A DNA stretch of 64,000 nucleotides, from the NCBI GenBank assembly GCA_937146725.1, contig CAKZRU010000164.1, positions 1 through 64,000 on the forward strand, read 5' to 3'. The notes under the pieces are model-generated. The model was not told the origin of the DNA and did no database searches. It worked only from the letters and a program-made list of their open reading frames with translations. Shown one piece after another: positions 26,209 through 35,789 of the stretch (position 1 is the first letter of the stretch; the number at the start of each line of letters is the position of its first letter). A program made the translations under genes and the position numbers. Source of the stretch: an uncultured Myxococcales bacterium. Its GTDB lineage: Bacteria > Myxococcota_A > Bradymonadia > UBA7976 > VGTA01.

Positions 26209-27969
26209 ATGGCTAAAAATCAAAACGCAATCGGCCTTGATATCGGTTCAAGTTCGATTAAATTGATTCAAGTTAAGCGTTCCAATAAAGGACTAAGCCT
26301 TGAAAACTTTGCCATGTCAGAGCTTGCCCCTGAGGCGATTTATGAAGGTGGGATCCATGATCAAGAGGCCGTCATTAATACGATTAAGGGCCTGATTGAA
26401 AACTTACAACTTAAAACAAAAGCCGTCTCTTTATCGATCGGTGGACATTCGGTCATTGTAAAGAAGATTACGCTTCCGGCGATGAGTGATGAAGAGCTAG
26501 CCGAAAGTATCAATTGGGAAGCCGATCATTATATCCCTTATGATTTGGTCGATGTTTATTTGGACTACCAAATCCTACAAACCCGAGCCGATCAAGGTCA
26601 AATGGATGTAATGCTGGTCGCCGCAAAGCGAGAAGTGGTAGACCAATATGTCTCGGTTGTTCGAGAAGCAGGCTTAAAACCTGTCACTGTTGATACCGAT
26701 TGTTTTGCGGTACAAAATGCCTTTGAGGTCAACTATTCGCTTCCAGATGATCAACTGATTTGCTTAATTCATGTCGGTGCTGAGAATCTTAACATCAATG
26801 TCATTTCTTATGGTGTGAACACATTTACCCGTGACTTACAGCTCGGTGGTGATACTTACACTCGAGAAATCCAAAAACAAATGGGAACAAGCTATCAAGA
26901 GGCTGAAGCTTATAAACTTGGTGGAAGTGGTGCAAGTGGTAGCCAAATTGTACCACAAGATGTGCAGCGAATCTTGGTGATGATCAGTGAGCAAATTGCC
27001 TCTGAAATCAATCGTTCTTTGGAGTTTCACTTAGCCACTTCAGGCGAATCACGCTTTGAAAAAATCTACTTATCGGGTGGTACTGTTCGATTATCCACAC
27101 TTGCTGATGAAATTGCTAAAAAGACCAACACACCAGTGGAGCTACTTGACCCCTTCCATACTGTTGATATCGATCCAAATGTCTTTAATGTACAGTATCT
27201 TAAGGAAACTAAATCATATGCACCGGTTGCCTTTGGATTAAGCTTAAGACACAAAAATGATAAAGAACAAGATCTCATTCGCATAAATCTTTTGCCGATC
27301 ACAGAGGCTGATCGAATTGAAGATGGTCGTAACTTCTTTTTGATCATCTTTATGTTGCTGATCATTGTCTCAGGCGGGTTTTATACCTTGCAAGGTCGTA
27401 CCAATGAAGAGCTACAGACTAAAGTCAGAGTGCATCAAAGCCTTAATGTGAAGCAACGTAGTCTCAAAGAAAAGCAAAACCGTTCTAAGGCGCTTGAACA
27501 AGAACTTAAAGACTTAAAAGGCGAGGTAGATCGTAAAACCGAGGTCATTGATGATTTGACTCAAAATCAGATCTCTCCCGCTGGTTTCTTGAATGAACTC
27601 TCTTATCTGCTTAGTCCACCAAGAGATGATACTGAGCGCGAAAACTTTACCCAAAAAGGGTGGCGTTGGAATTGGGATACAGGATCACTTTGGTTCTCTG
27701 AGATTCGTGAAGACAAGCGTGAAGTACGCCTCAAAGGGTATGGTCGTACCATTGATGATGTAGGTGAGCTACTGAAGCGTTTACAGACCTCAAAATATGT
27801 AGTCAAAGCCGATCTTAAAGTGACTGAAAATGAGATGAAAGGCTTTGAAAATGGCCGACGGGCTCAATTTGTACGTTTTGAAATGCTACTCAGAGTTATT
27901 TACGGAACAAGCGACCTTAAAAAGCTATTCCAAGATAGCAATGAACCGCTCCCCACTGAGAACGACTAA
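26209..27969 (+). CDS. pilMN: PilM-PilN fusion, type IV pilus inner-membrane platform
   Basis: One 586-residue frame joins two normally separate pilus proteins. Residues 1-350 are PilM, an actin-like ATP-binding cytosolic protein (GLDIGSSSIKLIQVKR, INWEADHYIPY, GVNTFTRDLQLGGDTYTREI, IYLSGGTVRL, PVAFGLSLR). Residues 355-586 are PilN: the cytosolic INLLP motif at 359-363, one transmembrane helix (about 376-394), a periplasmic coiled coil (about 395-450) and a ferredoxin-like domain. In other bacteria the PilN INLLP peptide docks into PilM; here the two are covalently joined just before that motif. There is no stop or frameshift in the joining region. It is followed by pilO after a 35-base gap. 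The start ATG 26209 has only a weak GAGA ahead. Confidence 0.94.
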   Translation: MAKNQNAIGLDIGSSSIKLIQVKRSNKGLSLENFAMSELAPEAIYEGGIHDQEAVINTIKGLIENLQLKTKAVSLSIGGHSVIVKKITLPAMSDEELAESINWEADHYIPYDLVDVYLDYQILQTRADQGQMDVMLVAAKREVVDQYVSVVREAGLKPVTVDTDCFAVQNAFEVNYSLPDDQLICLIHVGAENLNINVISYGVNTFTRDLQLGGDTYTREIQKQMGTSYQEAEAYKLGGSGASGSQIVPQDVQRILVMISEQIASEINRSLEFHLATSGESRFEKIYLSGGTVRLSTLADEIAKKTNTPVELLDPFHTVDIDPNVFNVQYLKETKSYAPVAFGLSLRHKNDKEQDLIRINLLPITEADRIEDGRNFFLIIFMLLIIVSGGFYTLQGRTNEELQTKVRVHQSLNVKQRSLKEKQNRSKALEQELKDLKGEVDRKTEVIDDLTQNQISPAGFLNELSYLLSPPRDDTERENFTQKGWRWNWDTGSLWFSEIREDKREVRLKGYGRTIDDVGELLKRLQTSKYVVKADLKVTENEMKGFENGRRAQFVRFEMLLRVIYGTSDLKKLFQDSNEPLPTEND

Positions 27970-28004
27970 ATCATATAAAAGCTCAAATGAGTAAGGCTTA
28001 GGTT

Positions 28005-28595
28005 ATGGACGAGATTTATAAACGATTATCAGACATCCCCTTAAAACGAAGAAGCTCGGTTGCTTTTATGGCTGCGATTGTGGCCGCTGCTCTGTGGTAC
28101 TTTTTGGGCATACGTCCGATTGAAGCTGAAATCATTTCGATGACGGATCGTATTCGAGATATTGAGCGCCAATTACAGTTTGAGCAAGAAACCAATAGTA
28201 AAATAGAGAATCTTCAAGCAAATATTGCGGGTCAAAAAAATGCAAAAGATCGCTTAGGTGAGCAACTTCCTCCACAAGCTGATATTGCTTTACTATTGAA
28301 TAAGCTCCATGAAAGAGCACGTGATGCTTCCTTGCAAATTGATCGTTTTGAGCAAGGCCCCATCATTGAAGAAGAGCTTTATGCGAGAATTGAAGTTAAA
28401 ATGAGCTTCAAAGGAAAGTTTAGTGAGGTCATTCACTTTATTAACGAACTCAGTGATGTTAAAAGCCTAGATAGAATTGTAAATGTTGAGAACTTAACGC
28501 TCTCGACGATTTCCAGTGAAAGTCAAAGCGCTATGCTACGAGGCGACTTTCTTTTGGTTACCTTTATGTCAAAATCATTCACCAAAAAGCCTTAA
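28005..28595 (+). CDS. pilO: Type IV pilus protein PilO
   Basis: Inner-membrane alignment-complex protein that heterodimerises with PilN. The 196 residues give a short cytosolic N-terminus, one transmembrane helix (about 19-37), a periplasmic coiled coil (about 42-85) and a ferredoxin-like beta/alpha domain with the typical FKGKFSEVIHFINELSDVKSLDRIVNVENL stretch broken into conserved pieces (MSFKGKF, FINELS). It lies between pilMN and pilP with gaps of 35 and 21 bases. Length and arrangement fit the family. Confidence 0.9.
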   Translation: MDEIYKRLSDIPLKRRSSVAFMAAIVAAALWYFLGIRPIEAEIISMTDRIRDIERQLQFEQETNSKIENLQANIAGQKNAKDRLGEQLPPQADIALLLNKLHERARDASLQIDRFEQGPIIEEELYARIEVKMSFKGKFSEVIHFINELSDVKSLDRIVNVENLTLSTISSESQSAMLRGDFLLVTFMSKSFTKKP

Positions 28596-28616
28596 TAGGA
28601 GCATTTAGGAGATCAA

Positions 28617-29405
28617 ATGATGAATAAAGCTCCATATTTGTTAAACAATACAAAAACAGAAATTCCTGCTTTGAGTTCGGCTAAGTTGGGATTTATCAAC
28701 TACGGCTTTAGTTGGATATCCTCCGGTTGGATCGTAACCTTATGCTTACTAAGCTCAATGACCTTTATTGGCTGTGATGATGACGAAGGTGGCGGAGGAC
28801 CGGTACAGCGTGGCCTCTCGCCAGAGCAAATGAGGCGTCTCAAAAATGCGCCCCCAACAAAGACCACACAAAAAAAGGCACAAGGCGCACCACAAGGAGT
28901 AATCAATCAAGGTGCTGATATTTCGTCTTTGGTGGTCATTCCAAATCGGCTTAAGCGTGCTGAATTACTTAAATCGAGCGGTTGGGATAATTTTAAGCGT
29001 ATTCGAGAGAGAATTAAAAATGCTCGGGATCCTTTTTGGCCAGATATTGCTGAACTTAAAGATCAAGATGAAGTTGAAGTCGATCCAAGTTCTGTGCAAA
29101 GAAAACTTGTGGTAAAAGTCCCTGAAGCTGTTATAAACCTTAAGTTTAAAGGGACCTTGACCGGAATGGCTACAAATCTCGCAATGCTTGAGGATAGCGC
29201 CGGAACAGGATACAGTGTTCGTGTGGGCGATATTGTTGGTAAAGCCCCCGAATATGTGAGAGTGAAAATGATCACCAATAACAAAATAACCTTTGAGCCT
29301 GTTCTTGGGATCAATGAAGATGAACCAAAAGATAGTCCTCGTCTTGTTAAAGTACTAAGAGAAAACGAGGAACAGCGTGTTACCGAGTTGGGAGTAAATC
29401 GATGA
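28617..29405 (+). CDS. pilP: Pilus assembly lipoprotein PilP
   Basis: Inner-membrane lipoprotein that connects PilN/PilO to the PilQ secretin. It has 262 residues; the lipobox is FIGC with Cys53 after a long signal segment (WIVTLCLLSSMTFIG), followed by Asp/Glu- and Gly-rich sequence and a disordered linker. The C-terminal beta domain includes LKFKGTLTGMATNLAMLED and YSVRVGDIVG, the typical PilP core. AGGAG lies 5 bases before the first of two adjacent ATG codons. Its last four bases overlap the pilQ start (ATGA), so PilP and PilQ are translationally coupled. Confidence 0.92.
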   Translation: MMNKAPYLLNNTKTEIPALSSAKLGFINYGFSWISSGWIVTLCLLSSMTFIGCDDDEGGGGPVQRGLSPEQMRRLKNAPPTKTTQKKAQGAPQGVINQGADISSLVVIPNRLKRAELLKSSGWDNFKRIRERIKNARDPFWPDIAELKDQDEVEVDPSSVQRKLVVKVPEAVINLKFKGTLTGMATNLAMLEDSAGTGYSVRVGDIVGKAPEYVRVKMITNNKITFEPVLGINEDEPKDSPRLVKVLRENEEQRVTELGVNR

Positions 29406-31870
29406 GCTTAGGTGCTTACTTAAATGCAGTAATAGGGTCTGTAAACAAGCCAAGTCAAGCTGATAATCAAATGAATGCTCAAGGCTCAAGTTTAGCCAAG
29501 TTGGCGGTTTTTGGTATTTTTCTGTTTGCTTATAGCCTTAATAGCGGAATGTCATTTGCCGAAAGCGTTGATCATGTTTCGCCGACTGATCCTCAACTTC
29601 AAAAAGACATCATCTTTCTAAAAGGGCCAGAACTTAAAGAAATAAACTCTGGCTCACTCGACACAGATGTGGCCTTTAGTTTATGGTCTCGGTCAATTCA
29701 ACAAGATGCTCAAAGTGATGCATTGAAACCATGGACTGGTGAAGCCCCTCGCTATACCATCATGAAGCTAGAAGATCCGGTCCGGATTGTTGTAGATGTT
29801 ATCGGTGTCAATGGTGAACAAGTAAAGTCAGCTGTTGAGCCTTTAGCAGGTCCTATTTCACAGGTGAGTGTTCTGCAACTCGGTAGCGGTGAAAAACAGA
29901 TATCTCGTCTCATTTTCACTTTGAATCAAGATTTAAACCATAAAGTCGTCTTTGAAAATAATCAGCTATTATTTCAAGTCCGTTCAATTCAAGAGCCTAG
30001 CACTGATGAATTAGCAAATACCGAGCTAGATCAGCAAAACAATAACTCAAACATCAAAGGGGCACATTGGCGAGCTGAGTTTCTAAAAGTAAGCAGTCAA
30101 TCTTTGAGCCTAAATGAGCAAGAGGTTGATGAGGCACAAAATATTCAATTAAAAATCGCCCCCAATGATCGTGGAGTACAATTACCCACACCTTATGTTG
30201 ATGAATCAACACCTAAAGAGCTCCATCTTGTCCTCAATGGCTTAAGTATACCTCAAACCCTTGAGCAAAAGTTAGATACCAGCGAACTTGATGGTCCCTT
30301 AAAATATATCAGTTTAATCAGAGAAGAAACTGACGGTATTTATACCGCTCATCTCATTGCTGAGCTTAGACACGATGCAAGTCACCAAGTGCATTTTATT
30401 GAAGCAAGTGATGGTGAATATATACTTGAGTGGAGCTTTGCTTCTTCCTCAGTCGCCAATCAGCAACTTGCTCAATCGATGTCAAATCAAACCGCGATTC
30501 CTCAAAATAGCGCACCCACCTTTAAAAGTGATGAAGCGCGACAACCAAGACGACCAAGTACACAAAGGCGTAAAAAACGTTATCTTGGTAAAAGAATTAA
30601 GATCAATATTAAAGATGCTGACATCCACAATGTACTTAGATTTTTAGCGGATTGCGGGCAAGTCAATATCGTAACCTCTGATGAGGTTGAGGGCAAAGTA
30701 ACCCTAATGCTTAACCAAGTCCCTTGGGATCAAGCTTTAGATATTATTCTAAGAAGTAAGGGTCTTGACATGGTTCGTGAAGGTAACATCATTAGAGTTG
30801 CCCCTCGCGAAGCGATTGCTGCCGAAAGAAAGGCCGAGCTAGAAAAGACCCAAATCAAAGAACAACTCAAGCCGATTATGATTCGTTTGATTACCGTAAA
30901 CCATGCTGAAGGCAAGGATATGGTTGAACAGGTAAAAGGAGTTCTAAGTGATCGCGGTTCTGTAAGCTTTGACCTACGTACAAATACTTTAATTATCAAA
31001 GATATCGAAGAACATATTGAGGCTGCTGAAGATTTAGTAAAGCGTTTAGATACCCAAACGCCTCAGGTTTTAATCGAAGCAAGAATTGTTGAAGTGAATA
31101 AGGTCAACGAAAAAGAACTCGGTATTCAATGGGGTGGTAGCTTTAATGGGATCGTAGGTACCGGTAATGCAACCGGCTTATCTTTCCCTAGCTCTGTTGG
31201 TCTCAAAGGTGCTGCAGATGATATCCAAATTCAGCCTCCTGGAGTACCGGCTCAACCCAATTTTATGATCAATCTTCCAGCGACAGTGGGTGTGGGCTCC
31301 GGTGGTGCTTTGGGCTTAAGCTTAGGCAGTGTTGATGGTGCTTTTAACCTAAATGTGCGCTTATCTGCGGCTGCAAGTCGAGGTACAGTAAAGATTGTCA
31401 GCAGTCCTAAGATTACTACCTTGGACAATAAGAAAGCTTTGATTAGCCAAGGGGTAAGTATTCCAATTTCTCAGGTCTCAGCTCAGGGTGTTCAAACCGT
31501 ATTTTTTGATGCAACTTTGAGTTTAGAAGTCGTTCCACATGTGACTCAAGACGGTAATATTTACCTGCAGCTCAAAGCCAATAATGATACACCTGACTTT
31601 CAAAATGTTGGTTCTCGTGGCGATCCCACCATCTTAAAGAAAGAGGCAAGTACACAAGTTCTGCTTCAAGATGGAGAAACTACGGTCATTGGTGGAATTT
31701 ACACTAGCAATGCTGGTTATGGCTCTACTGAGTGGCCTATCCTATCTCAAGTCCCCATTATTGGAGCTCTTTTCCGTAAAGAAAATGAGCGAAGCCAAAA
31801 AAATGAGCTTTTGATCTTCATTACACCACGAGTGATCAATCGCTTAGCTTCAAAAGTGAATACTCGTTGA
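29402..31870 (+). CDS. pilQ: Type IV pilus secretin PilQ
   Basis: Outer-membrane channel for the pilus fibre. The 822 residues comprise a signal region (hydrophobic stretch LAVFGIFLFAYSLNSGMSFA, about 31-50), AMIN-type peptidoglycan-binding domains (about 90-185 and probably 225-350), a disordered linker, an STN/N0 domain (IKINIKDADIHNVLRFLAD, about 397), an N1 repeat and the secretin beta-barrel (about 555-815). Secretin hallmarks include VLIEARIVEVN, GTVKIVSSPKITTLDNKKA, and the end motif LLIFITPRVI. The N-terminus is longer than usual (the signal hydrophobic core begins at about 31), so a later start is possible, but the ATGA overlap with pilP favours this ATG. Confidence 0.96.
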   Translation: MSLGAYLNAVIGSVNKPSQADNQMNAQGSSLAKLAVFGIFLFAYSLNSGMSFAESVDHVSPTDPQLQKDIIFLKGPELKEINSGSLDTDVAFSLWSRSIQQDAQSDALKPWTGEAPRYTIMKLEDPVRIVVDVIGVNGEQVKSAVEPLAGPISQVSVLQLGSGEKQISRLIFTLNQDLNHKVVFENNQLLFQVRSIQEPSTDELANTELDQQNNNSNIKGAHWRAEFLKVSSQSLSLNEQEVDEAQNIQLKIAPNDRGVQLPTPYVDESTPKELHLVLNGLSIPQTLEQKLDTSELDGPLKYISLIREETDGIYTAHLIAELRHDASHQVHFIEASDGEYILEWSFASSSVANQQLAQSMSNQTAIPQNSAPTFKSDEARQPRRPSTQRRKKRYLGKRIKINIKDADIHNVLRFLADCGQVNIVTSDEVEGKVTLMLNQVPWDQALDIILRSKGLDMVREGNIIRVAPREAIAAERKAELEKTQIKEQLKPIMIRLITVNHAEGKDMVEQVKGVLSDRGSVSFDLRTNTLIIKDIEEHIEAAEDLVKRLDTQTPQVLIEARIVEVNKVNEKELGIQWGGSFNGIVGTGNATGLSFPSSVGLKGAADDIQIQPPGVPAQPNFMINLPATVGVGSGGALGLSLGSVDGAFNLNVRLSAAASRGTVKIVSSPKITTLDNKKALISQGVSIPISQVSAQGVQTVFFDATLSLEVVPHVTQDGNIYLQLKANNDTPDFQNVGSRGDPTILKKEASTQVLLQDGETTVIGGIYTSNAGYGSTEWPILSQVPIIGALFRKENERSQKNELLIFITPRVINRLASKVNTR

Positions 31871-31899
31871 GTCTAATTTAGAATGACTAAGTACATAAA

Positions 31900-33753
31900 A
31901 TGAGCAAGATTCTAGTCATTTCAGGGCCTCCGGGAGTTGGTAAAACCAAAGTTGCCGAAGCCTTATCTAAACTCACCCATGCCCCAATTTTTGACTTAGA
32001 TAGTTTGATTGAACAAGCTCACGGCATTCCTCTAGCACATTATATACAACAAGTCGGTTGGAAACGCTTTAGAGAGCAGGAAAGCAAAACTCTACTCGAG
32101 CTCAGTGAGATTTTATCAGCTGCTCAGTCAAATACAGCACAATTCCTCAGTTCTCTTGAACAAGATATATCTGAATTAAAGCCCCAAGCGATTGTCAGTG
32201 TAGGAGGAGGCTGTTTACTTACTGAATCTAATCGAGCTATCGCAAGAAAGCTAGGGTCTGTTTTTAGTTTGTGGGCCGATGAAACGCTCATTTATCAAAG
32301 ACTCAAAAGACGAGCTAAATATAATCCTGATGCTCATCCCTTACCGATTGACTCATTAGTCGATCTTAACCAACTACTCACTCAGCGCCTACCAAGCTAT
32401 CTTGACTCCGATGCTTGGATTGAAGTGTATGAGGGTGAATCACCTCAGCAAGTTGCAACAAGAATTCGAAAAGCTTGGTTTGCTTATCATTTATCCCCCC
32501 CTTCTCATATTAGCTCTGATCAAAAGCCTTGGTATGCACCACCAATCCTTAATGACTTAGGTGCTTCAAAGCTTGCTAATAAGCTCAAAGACTCAAATGA
32601 TTCTCAGCCGATCAACCATTTATCTGAAGCAAAGCTAGATCTTAGTTTGGCGTCAGAAATTCAACTTCATGACTATCCCATCTATTTAGCCTCGGCTCTG
32701 CAAGATCAGCTTATCGATAAAATCCTAGAATGGCTTCGAGTCAAGTCTAAGGCCAAGCCAAACCTGCCCCAATTAGCGATCTTCAGTGATGAAATTGTGG
32801 CAAGACTTTATGGTGGTGAGCTGGTTGGAACCTTACAAAGTAAAGGGATTCAAGCCCATTTACTTTCTTTTCCGGTAGGAGAGCAAAGTAAGCAACTCAG
32901 AGTTGTGGAAGCCCTAAGTACACAGTTACTCAAACTCAACTTTACTCGTTCGGATTGTTTATTGGCCTTAGGTGGAGGGGTGAGTGGAGACCTTTGTGGT
33001 TTTCTAGCTTCTATATATTTAAGAGGAATAAGCTGGGGGCAAGTGCCAACGAGTCTTTTGGCCCAAGTTGATAGTTCGATTGGTGCTAAAACTGCGGTAA
33101 ATCATCCTTTAGGTAAAAATCTTCTTGGCTCGTTTTATCGACCTGATTGGGTCTGGATTGATGAGAGCTATCTTAAAACTCTTCCTTTGCGACATTTAAA
33201 AGCGGGATGGGTAGAAGCTCTAAAGCACGGTTTAATTGCTGATCATCGTTATTTCAATAATTTAGATGAACTGACTTTTGAAGATTGCTTTCATGATTAT
33301 AATGTAATGGGCCAACTGATTAAGACTGGTCTAAATATTAAGGCAAAGATCGTTGCCCAAGATGAACGAGAACAGGGCCAAAGAGCGCTTCTCAATCTTG
33401 GTCATACCTTGGGGCATGCCATTGAAAAAGCTGAACCAAGCTTGTTGCATGGTGAAGCAGTTGCTCTTGGTATCAGCTTTACTGTTGAATATGCCCATAT
33501 ATTTTCAGGACTTCCATTAGATCAAGTTCACAAAGTCAAAAAGAGCCTTCACCAACATGAGTTGGACATCAATTGGCGCGAATATATCAATGAACAACTC
33601 TTAAATAGACTTGCCTTTGATAAAAAAAGATCCGGAAAACAACTTAAGTTTGTCACTTTAAAGGCGATTGGCCAAGCCCAACTCGAACTGATCAGCTTGG
33701 AAGACTTTACCGACCGAGTGCTAGAGTTAAGTCGAAAGACCTTATTGACTTGA
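31900..33753 (+). CDS. aroKB: Bifunctional shikimate kinase / 3-dehydroquinate synthase (AroK-AroB fusion)
   Basis: Catalyses two steps of the shikimate pathway for aromatic amino acids. Residues 1-190 are shikimate kinase: P-loop GPPGVGKTK (9-17), substrate Asp in FDLDSLIE, Arg-bearing FREQESK, and SVGGGCLL. A linker of about 65 residues follows. From about 260 to 617 is dehydroquinate synthase: GGGVSGDLCGFLASIYLRG (from 358), PTSLLAQVDSSIGAKTAVN, GHTLGHAIEKAE and the metal-ligand HGEAVALG. In enterobacteria aroK-aroB follow the hofMNOPQ (pilMNOPQ-like) genes as separate genes; here the same neighbourhood is kept but the two are fused. The gap from pilQ is 29 bases. Confidence 0.95.
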   Translation: MSKILVISGPPGVGKTKVAEALSKLTHAPIFDLDSLIEQAHGIPLAHYIQQVGWKRFREQESKTLLELSEILSAAQSNTAQFLSSLEQDISELKPQAIVSVGGGCLLTESNRAIARKLGSVFSLWADETLIYQRLKRRAKYNPDAHPLPIDSLVDLNQLLTQRLPSYLDSDAWIEVYEGESPQQVATRIRKAWFAYHLSPPSHISSDQKPWYAPPILNDLGASKLANKLKDSNDSQPINHLSEAKLDLSLASEIQLHDYPIYLASALQDQLIDKILEWLRVKSKAKPNLPQLAIFSDEIVARLYGGELVGTLQSKGIQAHLLSFPVGEQSKQLRVVEALSTQLLKLNFTRSDCLLALGGGVSGDLCGFLASIYLRGISWGQVPTSLLAQVDSSIGAKTAVNHPLGKNLLGSFYRPDWVWIDESYLKTLPLRHLKAGWVEALKHGLIADHRYFNNLDELTFEDCFHDYNVMGQLIKTGLNIKAKIVAQDEREQGQRALLNLGHTLGHAIEKAEPSLLHGEAVALGISFTVEYAHIFSGLPLDQVHKVKKSLHQHELDINWREYINEQLLNRLAFDKKRSGKQLKFVTLKAIGQAQLELISLEDFTDRVLELSRKTLLT

Positions 33754-33910
33754 TTCTTTGCTGTAATCACTCATCACCGAGCTCTTTTGCTTGCAATCAT
33801 GACTATTTGAAATAAAATGTTAGTCTTGTATAGCTCAAGCATTGCCTTTAAAGCTTGCTCGACTTATATTGAGCGACATAAGGGTTACCAAGTGCCACAA
33901 GGAGTAGCAG

Positions 33911-34720
33911 ATGTTGAAGCAAAGCCTATTTACCAAAAGTGTCTTAAAGTTGGGATTAATAAGTATAATCGCCAGCGTTTTAAGTTTTGCTTGCGATGCC
34001 CAAGAATTCTCTATCCAACTCCAAGGCGTTAACCCTTTAGACAGTTCTACCTGTGGGCCACAAAAGCTAGGACAGGGTAGCTTTTTACTTTCTAGAGGAA
34101 CTGTGGACCTAGTTTTGGCCAATGATTATGAGGTCAACTTATCCGTTGTTAATTTGCTCCAAGATACCTTAGCCGTTAATAACCTAAGTAATGAAGATGG
34201 CTATATTAATACCACTGATATAAATCTTACTAATGCTGTCATTCGCTATATTGATATTGATGAGGTTGGCTTAGGTTTTGATGAAGAAATCGAAGTACCC
34301 TTGGCTGGTCTGCTGCAATCAGGCATACCAACGCCCGTCAATCAAAAAGTCACCGTGTTGACCAGTACAATGGCTAAAAACCTAAGAGATGGTGGACTAT
34401 ATAATGGCCGAAATGCGAATGGACGTATCGCTCCCACTCGTGGTAGCTATACCCTAGTTACCGCCATCAAGCTTCAGGGTAAAACCTTAGATGGTAAGCG
34501 GGTAGAAAGTAACGAAATCAATTTTCCTATTGATCTTTGTGCCGGCTGTCGCGTGTCGACACAGGGTCGAGGAGATACCTGTGATATGATCACAGAAGAA
34601 GAAACCGAGATCTTAAGTGTATGTCCAAGTGCCATTGGTAGAGACAGTTCTTATGCTTCCTGTGCACTTTGTAAGCAGGTCGCCATAGATGATAGTTTTG
34701 CGCCTCTGTGTGAGGACTAA
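33911..34720 (+). CDS. Predicted lipoprotein, unknown function
   Basis: 269 residues. A signal peptide with lipobox LSFAC gives lipidated Cys28. The mature part is beta-rich, with Asn/Thr/Ile-rich strands and two C-terminal cysteine clusters (CAGCR; CPSAIGRD...CALCKQ) that probably form disulphides outside the cytoplasm. I recognise no family. AAGGAG lies 6 bases before ATG 33911. It is separated from aroKB by 157 bases and is followed after 6 bases by the 34727 gene, so these two are probably co-transcribed. Confidence 0.8.
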   Translation: MLKQSLFTKSVLKLGLISIIASVLSFACDAQEFSIQLQGVNPLDSSTCGPQKLGQGSFLLSRGTVDLVLANDYEVNLSVVNLLQDTLAVNNLSNEDGYINTTDINLTNAVIRYIDIDEVGLGFDEEIEVPLAGLLQSGIPTPVNQKVTVLTSTMAKNLRDGGLYNGRNANGRIAPTRGSYTLVTAIKLQGKTLDGKRVESNEINFPIDLCAGCRVSTQGRGDTCDMITEEETEILSVCPSAIGRDSSYASCALCKQVAIDDSFAPLCED

Positions 34721-34726
34721 ATCGAT

Positions 34727-35245
34727 ATGGCTTTGACCCAACCTTCAAACTCTGTACCTGACCAGGCTCATCCCAGCGCATCTCAAGCTGTCCTCAATGA
34801 ACATACACATAATCACTTGCTCTACTTAGAAGCTCAAAAGCTTTTTAGTCTCGATAAAACTATTATCGCCATTGGTGAAGTCAGCGAACTACAAATCAAT
34901 GAGATCTGCTTTCACAAAAGCTTAGCTGATCACGATCAAAATAAATTACGACATGATTTGAATGAGTGGAAATCCTTGTGGCGCTTATTACCACAATCAA
35001 TTATGAGTATATCCAAGCCGATCGAGCCGCTCACTTTTCAAGCCACCATCGATTTAAATGGTCAAAAGGTAAAGATTATTTCTAGGTCTTTAACCAACAA
35101 ACAATTTATCTTTTTGTTAGGTTCGTTTGCACTTTCTGTTGAGCGAGCTCAGTTTTACTTGGAACAAAGTATCTACTCGTTAGAAAGTAGTATTCACTCA
35201 GCATCATTCGGATCGCAACTGGGATCAGAAATTGTTGAGGCTTGA
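34727..35245 (+). CDS. Hypothetical protein
   Basis: 172-residue soluble protein with no signal peptide or membrane segment; I do not recognise it. The N-terminal 30 residues look disordered. The remainder alternates helices and strands (AQKLFSLDKTIIAIGEVS, FQATIDLNGQKVKIISRSL, FIFLLGSFALSVERAQFYLE). It lies directly between a lipoprotein gene (6-base gap) and aroQ, whose TTG start overlaps its stop codon. That places it in an operon but does not suggest a function. Confidence 0.7.
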   Translation: MALTQPSNSVPDQAHPSASQAVLNEHTHNHLLYLEAQKLFSLDKTIIAIGEVSELQINEICFHKSLADHDQNKLRHDLNEWKSLWRLLPQSIMSISKPIEPLTFQATIDLNGQKVKIISRSLTNKQFIFLLGSFALSVERAQFYLEQSIYSLESSIHSASFGSQLGSEIVEA

Positions 35246-35709
35246 TCATTTTGCATTCACCAAGACTATTACTTCTCAATGGGCCTAACTTAAACCTTTT
35301 AGGTGAGCGTGAAACTGCAATTTATGGTACGAAAACGCTCGCTGAGTTAGAGCAATCATTAAAGCATGAAGCTGAGAGTCTTGGCTACGAGTTGATCTGT
35401 AAGCAAACGAATTCGGAAGGTGACTTTGTAGACCTTATTCAAACTCATCGAATCGGTATGCCCATACAAGTCAGTGGACTCATTATTAATCCGGCAGCTT
35501 ATACACATACAAGTGTTGCAATTCGAGATGCAGTACTCGCTTCTCGACTGCCCACCGTGGAAGTTCATATTTCACAGCTTGCCAAACGAGAAGTATTTCG
35601 TCAAAAGTCATTAATCAGTGATGTGGTACTTGGCACAGTGAGTGGTTTTGGCCTATATGGATATACACTTGCTCTATTGGCTTTAGTTAATCATCTTGAA
35701 GATGTTTAA
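35242..35709 (+). CDS. aroQ: 3-dehydroquinate dehydratase, type II
   Basis: Cytosolic dodecameric type II dehydroquinase of the shikimate pathway, the step after AroB. The 155 residues show LLLLNGPNLNLLGERE with catalytic Arg23, Tyr28 on the active-site lid (AIYGTK), Asn/His in INPAAYTHTSVAIRDAV, VEVHISQLAKREVFRQKS, and SGFGLYGYTLAL. The start could be TTG 35242 (overlapping the preceding stop) or TTG 35251; GAGG at 35237 is 10 bases before the latter and too close to the former. It lies 80 bases ahead of efp, a common pairing in bacteria. Confidence 0.95.
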   Translation: MIILHSPRLLLLNGPNLNLLGERETAIYGTKTLAELEQSLKHEAESLGYELICKQTNSEGDFVDLIQTHRIGMPIQVSGLIINPAAYTHTSVAIRDAVLASRLPTVEVHISQLAKREVFRQKSLISDVVLGTVSGFGLYGYTLALLALVNHLEDV

Positions 35710-35789
35710 TCTCATTAAAATATCAGTTATACATTCATAAAACGCTTTCAAAGATTGCGTAGATTTAAACACAAGGAGACGCATTAGAT

